This document shows, piece by piece, positions 33,797 to 42,186 of a stretch of 64,000 nt of DNA. The notes beneath the pieces are model-generated. The model was not told the DNA's origin and did no database searches. It saw only the letters and a program-made list of their open reading frames with translations. A program made the translations under genes and the position numbers. Where the stretch lies: assembly GCF_027947535.2 (NCBI RefSeq), contig NZ_JAAGKO020000013.1, forward strand, positions 95,884 to 159,883, given 5' to 3'. This DNA comes from Streptantibioticus silvisoli (GTDB taxonomy: Bacteria > Actinomycetota > Actinomycetes > Streptomycetales > Streptomycetaceae). Positions within the stretch are counted from its first letter, which is position 1, and the number at the start of each line of letters is the position of its first letter.

Positions 33797-33906
33797 CGCC
33801 CGTTCCGCGTCCCGTCGAGCACGACGGCCCGGCGCGGGTTCGTTCCGCTGGGCCGCGCCGGGCACCGCCCGTTCGGCGCGGCGCCGCCGGCCCGCCCGGC
33901 GGTCGC

Positions 33907-34926
33907 TCACAGCCGTGCGCCGTCGGCGGCCGTCTCGCCCTCCTGCCAGCCCTGCGCGTCGCGGCCCTTGAGGCGGGAGGTCGTCGTGGCCGGGAACAGG
34001 CGGCGCGTGGTGTCGCGGACGGCGAGGTCGCGGGCGGCCAGCGCGGGCAGCAGCGCGTCGGTGTCGTCGCGGGCGGCCACCTCGGCGCCGGCCGCGGCGG
34101 TCAGGCGGTCGCGGATCCGGGCGGCGTAGGCGATCAGGAACGACTCGCGGAAGTCCCGGCGCCGCGACGGGCCGCGGTGCAGGGCGTGGTCGGCCTGGAC
34201 GAGCAGCGAGGTGTAGAGCAGTTCGACGGCGTCCAGGTCGGGCTCGTGGCCGACGACCGTGGAGAAGCCGAAATCGGCGGACCAGACCGTCTCGCACCGG
34301 TTCGCCGAGGCCACCGCGTCGAGCAGCAACGCCTTCGGTCCCTCGTACGGGCGGTCCACCCCGATCCGGCGGGTGCCGGGACCGCCGCCGGGCCGGTCCG
34401 CGCCGAGCAGCGCCTCGTCGATGCTGTGCCGGGCCATGAGCTGCTGGGCCTTGGCCGACAGCGCCTCGGCCTCCTCCGGGAAGCCGGTCGACTCCGCCTT
34501 GGCCAGCAGCGCCCGGATGCGGCCGAGCACCTTCGACCCCTCGCCGGCCGGTGCCGTCCTCGGCGGGGTGGGGGCGGTGATGCGCGGGAGCCGGCCGTAC
34601 AGGCACAGCAACTCCACCAGGACGCCGGCCGCGGAGAACCGGTCCAGCCGCTCGTGCCGCGCGAACTCCCCGAGGGCGCCGCCGCGTTCGAGCTCCTCGG
34701 CCAGCCGCTGGTGCCTTACGGTCAACTCCCGCCCGGCCATCCGCACCAGATCCGCCGCGCCCCAGCCGCGCGCCGCGCACTCCCGCGTGACGCGTCCGGC
34801 GGTCCGTTCCGCGACCGCGTCCCACCCGTCGCCCCCGGCGGCCAGCACCGACGCCGCCGCGTCCACCTCCGCCTCACCGCCCCCGGCGCCCAGCGCCCGC
34901 GCGTACGCCTGCTCGAACTCGTCCAC
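33907..34926 (-). CDS. DUF2786 domain-containing protein
   Basis: A 339-residue protein. The DUF2786 helical segment is clear around residues 135-170: VLGRIRALLAKAESTGFPEE followed by AEALSAKAQQLMARHSID. It is followed by an alpha/beta region (KALLLDAVASANRCETVWSA; VVGHEPDLDAVELLYTSLLV) seen in relatives of phage and mobile-element origin and in streptomycete chromosomes. A basic RRRDFRESFLIAYAARIRDRL helix precedes the C-terminus. Function is unknown; the family is sometimes near DNA-transaction genes, but none are here. ATG 34926 is the first start. Convergent with the aldo/keto reductase. Confidence 0.85.
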   Translation of the reverse strand: MDEFEQAYARALGAGGGEAEVDAAASVLAAGGDGWDAVAERTAGRVTRECAARGWGAADLVRMAGRELTVRHQRLAEELERGGALGEFARHERLDRFSAAGVLVELLCLYGRLPRITAPTPPRTAPAGEGSKVLGRIRALLAKAESTGFPEEAEALSAKAQQLMARHSIDEALLGADRPGGGPGTRRIGVDRPYEGPKALLLDAVASANRCETVWSADFGFSTVVGHEPDLDAVELLYTSLLVQADHALHRGPSRRRDFRESFLIAYAARIRDRLTAAAGAEVAARDDTDALLPALAARDLAVRDTTRRLFPATTTSRLKGRDAQGWQEGETAADGARL

Positions 34927-35044
34927 CGCTCCATTGTCCGTGACGCCCCGAGGTGCTCGGTTCCGCCGGGGGAGCGCGGCGCGGCTTGGACGTGGCTGCC
35001 GGCGGGGCTGCGGGGTTGCGGGGTTGCGGGGCCCGCGGCGATCG

Positions 35045-35178
35045 CGGCGCCGTCCGTCCGGCGTGGTCGTGCTGATGTGACGGTGGCGTGAGCGGCGCCG
35101 CGTCCGTCCGGCGTGGTCGTGGGGACGCGACGGTGAGGGTGACGGTGGCGTGACCGGCGCCGCGTCCGTCCGGCCCGG
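35045..35178. repeat. Three-copy repeat of about 50-60 bp in a 415-bp gap
   Basis: CGGCGCCGCGTCCGTCCGG recurs at 35045 (two bases shorter), 35093 and 35155. The first two copies continue with CGTGGTCGTG and are linked by GACGGTGGCGTGA segments. Further on (35270-35340), CCGGCACCTCCCGCT-like blocks also repeat. The gap between the DUF2786 and cation transporter genes shows no gene. Confidence 0.7.
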
Positions 35179-35341
35179 AGCCCGCCGGGCATTGAACGGG
35201 GTGGGAGCGCCGCCGCGCAGGACACGACCCGGCCGCGACCGCTACCCGGCCGCTCGTACCGCTCGGCGCCGGCACCTCCCGCTGGTCCCCGGCACCTCCC
35301 GCTGAGCGCCGGCACCCCCGCTCAGCGCCTACCCTCCCCGC

Positions 35342-36367
35342 TCAGCGCTGTTCCTCCACCGCGCGGTCGAGGTTCGCGCGGACCTTCGCGGCGTGGGACC
35401 GGTCCTCCTCGGAGGCGTCGGTAACGTCCAGGAAGATCTGGTCCACGGTCGGGCACTCCGCACGCAGCGCCCGCTTGATCCGTACCAGCGCGTCCTCCAC
35501 GTCCTCGCTGTCGACGCCCGGTACCAGGTCGACGCGGGCGGCCAGCATCAGGGAGTCGGGGGCCAGCCGCATCGTCAGGGCGGCGGCGACGGCGTCTATC
35601 TCCGGCTGCTCGTCGAGGAAGTCCCGGATGCGCCGTTGCAGTTCCGGGTCGGCCGCCTCGCCGATGAGCTGGTCCTTGGCGCTGCGGCCCAGGGTGTACG
35701 CGACGTACACCAGCAGGACGCCGATCAGCAGCGAGGCCACCGCCTCGAACACCGAGTCACCGGTGGCCATGTGCAGCGCCATGCCCGCGATCGCCAGCAG
35801 CACGCCGACGCACGCGGCGCTGTCCTCGGCCACCACGGTCCGCAGCGCGGGGTCGTCGCCCGCCCGGACCGCGGCGAGCAGGCTCCGGCCGCCGGCCCGG
35901 GCCTCCGCGGCGACCTGCGTCAGCGCCCGGGCGAGCGAGGTGCCCTCGGCGAACAGCGCGGCCACCAGCACCGCGAGCCCCACCACGTAGCCGGTGGTCG
36001 ACTCCTCGCTGCCGGAGCGCAGCGCCTGGACGCCCTGGAAGAACGAGAAGCAGCCACCGGTGACGAAGATCCCGACGGCGGCGATCAGCGACCAGAAGAA
36101 ACGCTCCTTGCCGTAGCCGAACGGGTGAATCGCGTCGGCCGGCCGCCGGCTGCGTTTCAGCGACGCCAGCAGGAAGACCTCGTTGAGGCTGTCGGCCACC
36201 GAGTGCGCGGCCTCCGACAGCAGGGCGGGGGAGCCGGCGATCAGGCCGCCGGCCAGCTTGGCGACGGCGATCAGCAGGTTGGCGCCGAGCGCCACCCACA
36301 CCGTCTTGCGCGTCTCACCGTCCCGCTCCTGGGCGGGGCCGTCGGTCGTCTCGTCATCTGTCGTCAC
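35342..36367 (-). CDS. Cation diffusion facilitator family transporter
   Basis: A 341-residue CDF protein. Six helices are predicted: VWVALGANLLIAVAKLAGGL; ALLSEAAHSVADSLNEVF with the metal-site H-x3-D; a pair around 80-140; LRTVVAEDSAACVGVLLAIA with an ED site; and VASLLIGVLLVYVAYTLGRS. The C-terminal ferredoxin-like cytoplasmic domain (IDAVAAALTMRLAPDSLMLA) follows. It exports divalent metals such as Zn or Mn against H+. GTG 36367 (MTTDDETTD) is the best in-frame start although its ribosome site is weak. It is divergent from the DUF1345-like gene; the 225-bp spacer contains two adjacent hairpins. Confidence 0.9.
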   Translation of the reverse strand: MTTDDETTDGPAQERDGETRKTVWVALGANLLIAVAKLAGGLIAGSPALLSEAAHSVADSLNEVFLLASLKRSRRPADAIHPFGYGKERFFWSLIAAVGIFVTGGCFSFFQGVQALRSGSEESTTGYVVGLAVLVAALFAEGTSLARALTQVAAEARAGGRSLLAAVRAGDDPALRTVVAEDSAACVGVLLAIAGMALHMATGDSVFEAVASLLIGVLLVYVAYTLGRSAKDQLIGEAADPELQRRIRDFLDEQPEIDAVAAALTMRLAPDSLMLAARVDLVPGVDSEDVEDALVRIKRALRAECPTVDQIFLDVTDASEEDRSHAAKVRANLDRAVEEQR

Positions 36368-36477
36368 CCGGTGACGGCTACCCGGGCTTTCCCGGCGGAA
36401 CCGGCACGAGCGGGACCGGCCGCCCCGCCCCCGCTATGTCGCCGCTCGCGGGGCAGGCGGGCGGTGAACACTGTGGT

Positions 36478-36529
36478 GCGTCGGCAAAGGCCGACGCAAC
36501 GCTTCGGGTCCGTCGACGAAGGCCGACGG
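36478..36529. promoter_or_regulatory. Two adjacent hairpins upstream of DUF1345-like gene
   Basis: GCGTCGGC-AAAG-GCCGACGC (36478-36497) is a perfect 8-bp stem with a 4-nt loop. CCGTCG...CGACGG (36510-36529) is a 6-bp stem 12 bp later with the related AAGGCCGACG sequence. They are 65-115 bp before ATG 36593. They could be a transcript-leader structure or paired operator sites. Confidence 0.5.
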
Positions 36530-36592
36530 CGCCGGTCACCCCGGGCCCCGGTCCGTACGCGTCCGGGGCAGCCGGAGAGGGAGACAGAGGAT

Positions 36593-37312
36593 ATGACGAC
36601 CAGCCGCGGCACGGACGCCCGGTTCAGACACCCGCGGTACGCCCGGCGCGGGGAGCCCCGGCTGCCAGCGGTGCTCGCGGTCCTGGTCGCCGTCCTGCTC
36701 TACCTGGCCCTGCCGCAGCGGCTGCTGATCGCGCCGCGCTATCTGCTGCCCGCGCTGGAGGTGCTGCTGCTGGTGCCGCTGATCGCGATCAACCCCAGGC
36801 GGCTGACCCGCCAGACCCGGGCCTCCCGCACGCTGTCGCTGGCGCTCGTGCTGATCATCGCCGCGAGCAATCTCGTCGCCCTGGGCATCCTGATCCACGA
36901 ACTGGTCTCCGCCCAGGTCAAGGACGGGCACTCGCTGCTGACGGCCGCCCTCCAGGTCTGGCTCACCAACGTCATCGTCTTCGGCCTGGCCTACTGGGAA
37001 CTCGACCGGGGCGGTCCGGTCAGCCGTACCCAGACCTCCCGTGAGGACCTGCCGCTGGCCGACTTCCGTTTCTCGCAGGACGAGAACGACGACGCCGTGC
37101 AGGAGGTGGCCGACGGCTCCAGCGGCCGTTCCGACTGGGTCCCCACGCTGGTGGACTACCTGTACGTGTCGGTGACCAACTCCACCGCTTTCAGCCCGAC
37201 CGACACCATGCCGCTGTCCACCCGCGCCAAACTGATGATGAGCGTCCAGAGCGTCGCGGCCCTGCTCACCTCACTCCTGGTGATCGCCCGCGCCGTCAGC
37301 ATCCTGCACTGA
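36593..37312 (+). CDS. DUF1345-like membrane protein
   Basis: A 239-residue protein with five or six membrane helices. Recognisable are RLPAVLAVLVAVLLYLALP, LPALEVLLLVPLIAI, LALVLIIAASNLVALGILI and the C-terminal block with VDYLYVSVTNSTAFSPTDTM plus AKLMMSVQSVAALLTSLLVI, a pattern of the DUF1345 family and of two-helix potassium-channel-like ends. A loop with SREDLPLADFRFSQDENDD is acidic. The function is unproven. ATG 36593 has GAGAGG and GAGG sites upstream. It is divergent from the CDF transporter and appears monocistronic. Confidence 0.82.
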   Translation: MTTSRGTDARFRHPRYARRGEPRLPAVLAVLVAVLLYLALPQRLLIAPRYLLPALEVLLLVPLIAINPRRLTRQTRASRTLSLALVLIIAASNLVALGILIHELVSAQVKDGHSLLTAALQVWLTNVIVFGLAYWELDRGGPVSRTQTSREDLPLADFRFSQDENDDAVQEVADGSSGRSDWVPTLVDYLYVSVTNSTAFSPTDTMPLSTRAKLMMSVQSVAALLTSLLVIARAVSILH

Positions 37313-37529
37313 GCCCGGCTCCTGTCCGGGGGCCCTTTCCCGGGTACGGGGCGCCTCCCCGCCCCGGGCCGCGTGCCCGCGCCGGGTCCGACTCCTGTAG
37401 GGGCGGCCCCTCCCGCGCCGGGGCTTCTCCCGCGCCGGGCCGCGCGCCCGCACCCGGGCCGGCCCCCGCACCGGGTCCGATCCCCGTACCGGCTCCGGGT
37501 TCGCGCGGTGTCCGGCTCCCGTCGTGAAT

Positions 37530-37569
37530 CCGGCTTCGCCCTCCCTGACGTGCGCAGAGGCGAAGCCGG
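37530..37569. promoter_or_regulatory. 11-bp inverted repeat upstream of acyl-CoA dehydrogenase-like gene
   Basis: CCGGCTTCGCC (37530-37540) and GGCGAAGCCGG (37559-37569) are perfectly complementary across 18 nt, ending 87 bp before ATG 37657. The remainder of the 344-bp gap is GC-rich repeat (GCGCCGGG and GCACCGGG blocks) without a gene. It may be an operator or the terminator of the preceding gene. Confidence 0.5.
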
Positions 37570-37656
37570 GGTAAGAGTGGTTCGTCCGGTGTTCCGCACG
37601 GCGCACTCGCGCCTCCCGATTCCGACGTCCCGACATCCCTGCCGCAGGAGTGGCTG

Positions 37657-39033
37657 ATGACGCGACCCACTGATCCGCCGTCCGCACTCGCGACGGTCGG
37701 CGGTTTCGACCCGGCGGCGCTCCGGCGGCGGACCGGTGAGCGGTTCGCCGCCCTGGTGTCCGGCGACGGGGGAACGCTGCCCCTGCCGGGCGGAGGCCGG
37801 ACGGGGACCCGGTTCGGGCGGCTCGCCGAGATCGCGCGCGGGGACCTGTCGCTCGCCCGGCTGTACGAGGGGCACGTCGACGCGGCGGCGATCCTGGCCG
37901 AACTGGGCCACCCGCCGCCCGCGCCGGGGGAGCGGTGGGGGGTGTGGGCGGCCGAGCCCCCGGGGCACACCCTGACCGCCGCACCGGTGCCCGGCGGCTG
38001 GCGGCTCGACGGGGTCAAGCGGTACTGCTCCGGCGCCTCCAGTTGCACGCACGCCCTGGTGACCGCGTCCGCGCCGGACGGCCGCCGGCTGTTCCGGGTG
38101 GCGGTGGACGCCGGCGGCTGCGAACCGGTGCCGGGGACCTGGCAGGCGATCGGGATGGCCGGCAGCGACACGCCGGACGTGCGGTTCGACCGGGCACCGG
38201 CCGAGGCGGTCGGCGAGGTGGAGGCGTACCTGCGGCGGCCCGGTTTCCAGCACGGCGGCATCGGCGTGGCGGCCTGCTGGTACGGCGGCGCCCGGGGTGT
38301 CGCCGACCCCCTGCTCGCCGCGGCCCGGACCCGCCGGCCCGACCCGCACGCCGCGGCCCACCTGGGGCACGTGGACCTGGACCTGTACGCCATCGGGGTG
38401 ATCCTGGAACGCGCCGCGGCCGACATCGACGCCGACCCGCTCGACCGCGAGGGCGGTGCGCGACTGCGGAGCCTGCGGGTGCGCGGCCTGGTGGAGGAGG
38501 CGTGCGCGAGCGTGCTGACCCGGGTCGGACGGGCCCTGGGCGCCGAACCGCTGTGCCACGACCTGGATCACGCCACCCGGGTCGCCGACCTGACCGTCTA
38601 CATCCGCCAGCACCACGCCGAACGCAACCTGGCCGAACTCGGCGGACTGCTGGCCGCCAGCGCGACACCTTCCGCGGACGGCACCGGCGCGGCCTTCGAG
38701 GCGGGTGCCTCCGGCGGCGCGGACGGAGTGGGCACTGGCACCGGCGAGGCGGACGGGGGTCGGCGTGACGCGGACGGCCGCCCGGCTGACGCGGACGGCA
38801 CGCGCGACGCCATCGTGGGTGCCGGTGCCGGTGCCGCAGACGGACTGCCTCGCGGTGCGGACCGCCGCCCCGGTGCCGCAGACAGTGGCTCGCGCCGTTC
38901 CCCCGAGGACGCGGACGGTCCCCCCGAGGACGCGGACGGACTCCCCGAAGACGTGGACGGACCCTCCGGAGAAGCAGCAGGACCCCCACGCCGCACCACC
39001 GGAGGTACCCCCACCGCCGGCGGGCCGCGATGA
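37657..39033 (+). CDS. Acyl-CoA dehydrogenase-like protein with acidic repeat tail
   Basis: A 458-residue protein. Residues 1-330 follow the acyl-CoA dehydrogenase plan: an N-terminal helical part (LAEIARGDLSLARLYEGHVD), a beta domain (VPGGWRLDGVKRYCSGASSC; TWQAIGMAGSDTPDVRFDRA) and a C-terminal bundle (YAIGVILERAAADIDADPLD; VEEACASVLTRVGRALGAEP). A catalytic Glu could not be fixed. The last ~115 residues are low-complexity with repeats such as PEDADGPPEDADGLPEDVDG and are probably disordered. ATG 37657 has GCAGGAG upstream. The stop overlaps the PIG-L gene (ATGA). This pair recalls streptomycete clusters in which such a dehydrogenase, a PIG-L deacetylase, a glycosyltransferase and a methyltransferase lie together. 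Confidence 0.85.
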   Translation: MTRPTDPPSALATVGGFDPAALRRRTGERFAALVSGDGGTLPLPGGGRTGTRFGRLAEIARGDLSLARLYEGHVDAAAILAELGHPPPAPGERWGVWAAEPPGHTLTAAPVPGGWRLDGVKRYCSGASSCTHALVTASAPDGRRLFRVAVDAGGCEPVPGTWQAIGMAGSDTPDVRFDRAPAEAVGEVEAYLRRPGFQHGGIGVAACWYGGARGVADPLLAAARTRRPDPHAAAHLGHVDLDLYAIGVILERAAADIDADPLDREGGARLRSLRVRGLVEEACASVLTRVGRALGAEPLCHDLDHATRVADLTVYIRQHHAERNLAELGGLLAASATPSADGTGAAFEAGASGGADGVGTGTGEADGGRRDADGRPADADGTRDAIVGAGAGAADGLPRGADRRPGAADSGSRRSPEDADGPPEDADGLPEDVDGPSGEAAGPPRRTTGGTPTAGGPR

Positions 39034-39782
39034 CGCCGCCCCCGCGTGACCCCATCCAGGCGCCGGGCACCCCGGAGGAGGTCTGGCGGGCCTGGCCGGT
39101 GCTCGCCGGGCTGCCCGCGTTCGAGCTTCCGGCGGCCGGCCGGGTGGTCGTGGTCGCCGCGCACCCCGACGACGAGGTGCTGGGCTTCGGCGGTGCCATG
39201 GCCGAACTGGCCGACCGCGGGGTGGACCTGCGCCTGGTGGCGGTCACCGACGGTGAGGCCTCCCACCCGGCCGGCCACCCGCTGGCGGCCGGGCTGGCCG
39301 GCCGCAGGACCGCCGAGACCGGGCACGCCCTGGCCGCGCTCGGCGCGACGGCGGCGGTCACGGTCACCCGGCTGGCCCTGCCGGACACCGGCGTGGCGGC
39401 GCACGAGGAGGAACTCGTCCGGCTGCTGACGCCCCTGCTGGAGGGCGCCGCCCTGTGCGCGGCCCCGTGGACCGGTGACGTGCACGCCGACCACGAGGCG
39501 GCCGGGCGGGCCGCGGTCGAGGCCGCCCGGGCCGCCGCCGTACCGCTCGTGCAGTACCCGGTGTGGATGTGGCACTGGGCGGCTCCGCAGGACGAACGCG
39601 TCCCGTGGCACCGCGCGTGCCGGCTGCCGCTGTCGCCCGCGCTGCGGGAACGCAAGCGGGCCGCCGTCGACTGCTTCACCTCGCAGACCGAGCCGCTCGG
39701 CGACGGTCCCGGCGAGGACGCCGTTCTCCCGCCCGGCGAGCTGGCCCATCACCTGCGGCCTTGGGAGGTCGTCTTCCGTTGA
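39030..39782 (+). CDS. PIG-L family (LmbE-like) deacetylase
   Basis: A 250-residue zinc-dependent deacetylase. The metal and catalytic motif AHPDDEV is near residue 44 and the third ligand region is TGDVHADHEAAGRAAVEAA. PIG-L enzymes remove acetyl or acyl groups from N-acetylglucosamine conjugates, as in mycothiol (MshB, Mca) or teicoplanin-type pathways. The MshB-specific context is absent. It overlaps the acyl-CoA dehydrogenase-like gene by 4 bp. No glycosyltransferase or methyltransferase follows, unlike the usual four-gene arrangement; a 410-bp gap leads to the sigma factor. Confidence 0.92.
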   Translation: MTPPPRDPIQAPGTPEEVWRAWPVLAGLPAFELPAAGRVVVVAAHPDDEVLGFGGAMAELADRGVDLRLVAVTDGEASHPAGHPLAAGLAGRRTAETGHALAALGATAAVTVTRLALPDTGVAAHEEELVRLLTPLLEGAALCAAPWTGDVHADHEAAGRAAVEAARAAAVPLVQYPVWMWHWAAPQDERVPWHRACRLPLSPALRERKRAAVDCFTSQTEPLGDGPGEDAVLPPGELAHHLRPWEVVFR

Positions 39783-40131
39783 GCACCCGCCCGCCTGCTT
39801 CGGGACCGCGTACCGCGGCGCCACCGCTCCCGGGCACCCGGCCGAGGGCCGCCCCGAGCAACGCACGTACGCGTCGCGGTCGCGCCGCAACCCGCCCGCC
39901 ACCGCCACCGGTCACCCACCACCCGCCACCGCCGCCCGCCGCCGACGCGGACGCCGCCGCCGACGCGGACGGCGGGATACGACCGCACCGCTACGCCGCA
40001 CGGGGACAGCCCGGGCCACCGGTGCGACGCCGGGGCCCTGTCCGGGTAGTGGCTCCGGCGTGACGGTGAACGCCGGGCCACCCGGCGGCGTCACTCCGTC
40101 GTACAACAAGCGACAGCTGTCGTATGACAAT

Positions 40132-40155
40132 GTTTAAGCGCGTAAGAGAGGGTAG
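40132..40155 (+). promoter_or_regulatory. Sigma-B-type promoter of the sigma factor gene
   Basis: GTTT (40132-40135), 14 nt, then GGGTAG (40150-40155) matches the Streptomyces sigma-B consensus (GTTT-N14-16-GGGTAY) and lies 38 bp before ATG 40193. A perfect 12-bp palindrome CGACAGCTGTCG (40111-40122) sits just upstream. Since the gene encodes a factor of the same family, this implies autoregulation or control by a paralogue. The rest of the 39783-40131 gap is GC-rich with a GCCGCCGACGCGGAC duplication and no gene. Confidence 0.8.
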
Positions 40156-40192
40156 AAGCGGCATTGCCAGCCGGCGAACCTCGGGAGTGATC

Positions 40193-41098
40193 ATGTCCAT
40201 CCAGACTGCGCAGCCCACTGCCGAACCGCTGCACCTCGACGCGGTGTCGTCCCCCCGTACCGAAGCGGTCCGGACGGTCTCGCCGGGTTCGCCGGTCCCA
40301 CCCGTTCCGCCGGTGCTCGGCGGCAAGGTGCCGGTCTCCGAGATCCGCGAGGTGTCGCGGACCCTGTTCCAGCGGCTCGGGGCCCTGGAGGAGGGCACGC
40401 AGGAGTACCAGTACGTCCGCAACACGCTGATCGAGCTGAACATGACGCTGGTGCGGTTCGCCGCCAAGCGGTTCAGCAACCGGTCGGAGCAGATGGAGGA
40501 CATCCTCCAGGTCGGCACCATCGGGCTGATCAAGGCCGTCGACCGCTACGACCTGGACTACAGCACCGAGTTCGTCACCTTCGCCATGCCGACGATCGTC
40601 GGTGAGATCAAGCGCTTCTTCCGCGACACCAGCTGGGCCGTGCACGTGCCGCGCCGCCTTCAGGAGATGCGGATCGACCTGGCCAAGGCGACCGACCTGC
40701 TCGCCGCCGAACTCGACCGGTCCCCGACCGTCGCCGAACTCGCCGCCCACCTCGGCATCGACGAGGAGGCGGTCATCGAGGCGCAGGTCGCCTCGAACGC
40801 CTACACCGCCGGTTCCATCGACGCCCAGGTCGGCGACGAGGACGACGAGGGCACCGCCTGGACCCAGCGGATCGGCTTCGACGACCCCGCCTACGAGGGC
40901 GTGGAGAACCTCACCGCCCTCAAGCCGCTCATCGACAAGCTGCCGGACCGCGAGCGCCGCATCCTCGCCCTGCGGTTCAGCGCCGACCTGACCCAGGCCG
41001 AGATCGGCGCCGAACTCGGCCTGTCCCAGATGCACATCTCCCGGCTGCTGAGCAACACCTTGCGTACACTGCGTAACGGCCTGCTGCCCAAGGACTGA
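40193..41098 (+). CDS. SigB/SigF/SigG-family RNA polymerase sigma factor
   Basis: A 301-residue group 3 sigma factor of the general-stress/sporulation type. Region 2 reads LIELNMTLVRFAAKRFSNRS, EDILQVGTIGLIKAVDRYDL and EFVTFAMPTIVGEIKRFFRD followed by TSWAVHVPRRLQEM. Region 3 has RSPTVAELAAHLGIDEEAVI, and the region 4 helix-turn-helix is LTQAEIGAELGLSQMHISRL. The N-terminal ~45 residues are Pro/Val-rich and variable. ATG 40193 has CGGGAG. Such factors are normally held by an RsbW-like anti-sigma, but none is adjacent. Its promoter has sigma-B-type elements, so a feed-forward stress loop is likely. Streptomyces has many paralogues, so no gene symbol is given. Confidence 0.94.
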   Translation: MSIQTAQPTAEPLHLDAVSSPRTEAVRTVSPGSPVPPVPPVLGGKVPVSEIREVSRTLFQRLGALEEGTQEYQYVRNTLIELNMTLVRFAAKRFSNRSEQMEDILQVGTIGLIKAVDRYDLDYSTEFVTFAMPTIVGEIKRFFRDTSWAVHVPRRLQEMRIDLAKATDLLAAELDRSPTVAELAAHLGIDEEAVIEAQVASNAYTAGSIDAQVGDEDDEGTAWTQRIGFDDPAYEGVENLTALKPLIDKLPDRERRILALRFSADLTQAEIGAELGLSQMHISRLLSNTLRTLRNGLLPKD

Positions 41099-41129
41099 GC
41101 AGCACCGCCACCCCGACTTCCCGCTCCCG

Positions 41130-41239
41130 CCGCGCCCCGTCACCGACGCCGGGCCGCCACCGCATCCGCGAGACCCCGCCGCGGCCGTCGACGACGACGC
41201 CGCGCCCCCTGCCGCGCCCCGCCACCGACGCCGGGCCGC
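41130..41239. repeat. 28-bp direct repeat between sigma factor and DUF5133 genes
   Basis: The sequence beginning CCGCGCCCCGTCACCGACGC at 41130-41157 recurs at 41212-41239 with a single T/C difference. It is in the 230-bp spacer before the DUF5133 gene; no terminator or promoter was resolved. Confidence 0.7.
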
Positions 41240-41328
41240 GCTCCCGCCCGGGACACCGGGCCGCGCCGAAAGGCCGCCGCGACATCCGGTCGCGGTCCGT
41301 ACTTCCAGCCGCACGCAAGGAGCCCCCC

Positions 41329-41577
41329 ATGCTGCTGCAACCGCGCCCCACGATCCTGCGCGGACTGGTCCAGCGTTTCGAGGACCGTCGCGCCGCCTAC
41401 TCCGCCACCGGTACCGCCGAGACCCGCCAGCAGATGAACGACGCGGCCTACACGCTCTGCGTCACCACCGGCACCCGTGACATCGACACCGCGCTGATGA
41501 TCGCCCGCAGACTCATCTCCCTCACCCCCGCACCCACCCCCACCGCCGAACCCGAGCCCGACCCCACCCCGGCCTGA
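41329..41577 (+). CDS. DUF5133 domain-containing protein (82 aa)
   Basis: A short soluble protein of the streptomycete DUF5133 family. MLLQPRPTILRGLVQRFEDR starts the first helix, and the most conserved part is DAAYTLCVTTGTRDIDTALM followed by IARRLISL. The tail is a Pro/Glu repeat (TPAPTPTAEPEPDPTPA). CAAGGAG lies 6 nt before ATG 41329. The family is restricted to actinomycetes and its role is unknown. Its place behind a stress sigma factor may suggest co-regulation, but the gap is 230 bp. Confidence 0.85.
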   Translation: MLLQPRPTILRGLVQRFEDRRAAYSATGTAETRQQMNDAAYTLCVTTGTRDIDTALMIARRLISLTPAPTPTAEPEPDPTPA

Positions 41578-41720
41578 CGACCCCGGCCCCCGGGCCCGAC
41601 GACACCGGCCCTGGCCGGACGACCCCGGTCCGGTCCGACGACGCGGGCCGGACGACCACGACCCTGGCCCGACGATCCCGGCCGGACGACAACGATCCCG
41701 GCCTGACGACCCGGCCCCCC
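41578..41720. repeat. Degenerate short tandem repeats after DUF5133
   Basis: About nine copies of a GACGACCCCGGCC-like unit (13-17 bp, many variants such as GGACGACCACGACCC) follow directly on the stop codon. The 41578-41958 gap contains no supported gene. Confidence 0.6.
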
Positions 41721-41958
41721 GGACGCCGTCGGCGGTTGCCCACCGCCGGCGGCACCTGCGTGTCCGGGGCGGCGCGCGCCGCAGGGACGTTGCGGGCGGC
41801 CGGGGACGGACCGGGGACGGACCCCGGGCGGGATCGCGGGGCGGCGCAGCGGAGTGCGGTCGGGGCCCCGGGAGGTGATGCGCCCCCGAAGGGGCGGGGC
41901 CGCCGACCGCACAAGGTGCTTCTGCCCGAAACGGGCGCGGATATGGCTGGGCGTGCAC

Positions 41959-42000
41959 AAGGCTGGGGGCGGTGTCCGAAAGACACCGCCCCCAGCCTTT
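41959..42000. terminator. Very strong bidirectional terminator
   Basis: AAGGCTGGGGGCGGTGTC (41959-41976) pairs perfectly with GACACCGCCCCCAGCCTT (41982-41999) around CGAAA, an 18-bp stem that ends in a TTT on the plus strand and AAGG on the other. It separates DUF5133 from the convergent small membrane protein, whose stop is 16 bp away. Confidence 0.95.
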
Positions 42001-42015
42001 GCCGCCGTCATAAGT

Positions 42016-42186
42016 TCACCATCGGTACCAACGTCCACGCGAGCCGCCGGATCCGGCGCTACGGAAGAAGAATCCGAGCACCCACACCACCAGCACGATG
42101 ATCGCGACCCACCACAGAATGTGTACCGCGAAACCGACGCCCCCGAGAATCAGGGCCAACAGCAGAACCAAAAGCAGAGCACCCAT
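42016..42186 (-). CDS. Small hydrophobic membrane protein (56 aa)
   Basis: A 56-residue protein starting at ATG 42186 with an excellent AGGAGG ribosome site 9 nt upstream. Two closely spaced membrane helices (MGALLLVLLLALILGGVGFA; VHILWWVAIIVLVVWVLGFF) precede a basic Gly/Arg/Ser tail (FRSAGSGGSRGRWYRW). It resembles the small hydrophobic proteins common near stress-sigma genes in Streptomyces, but no characterised function is known. The strong terminator between it and the sigma/DUF5133 pair, and its opposite orientation, argue for separate control. Confidence 0.85.
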   Translation of the reverse strand: MGALLLVLLLALILGGVGFAVHILWWVAIIVLVVWVLGFFFRSAGSGGSRGRWYRW

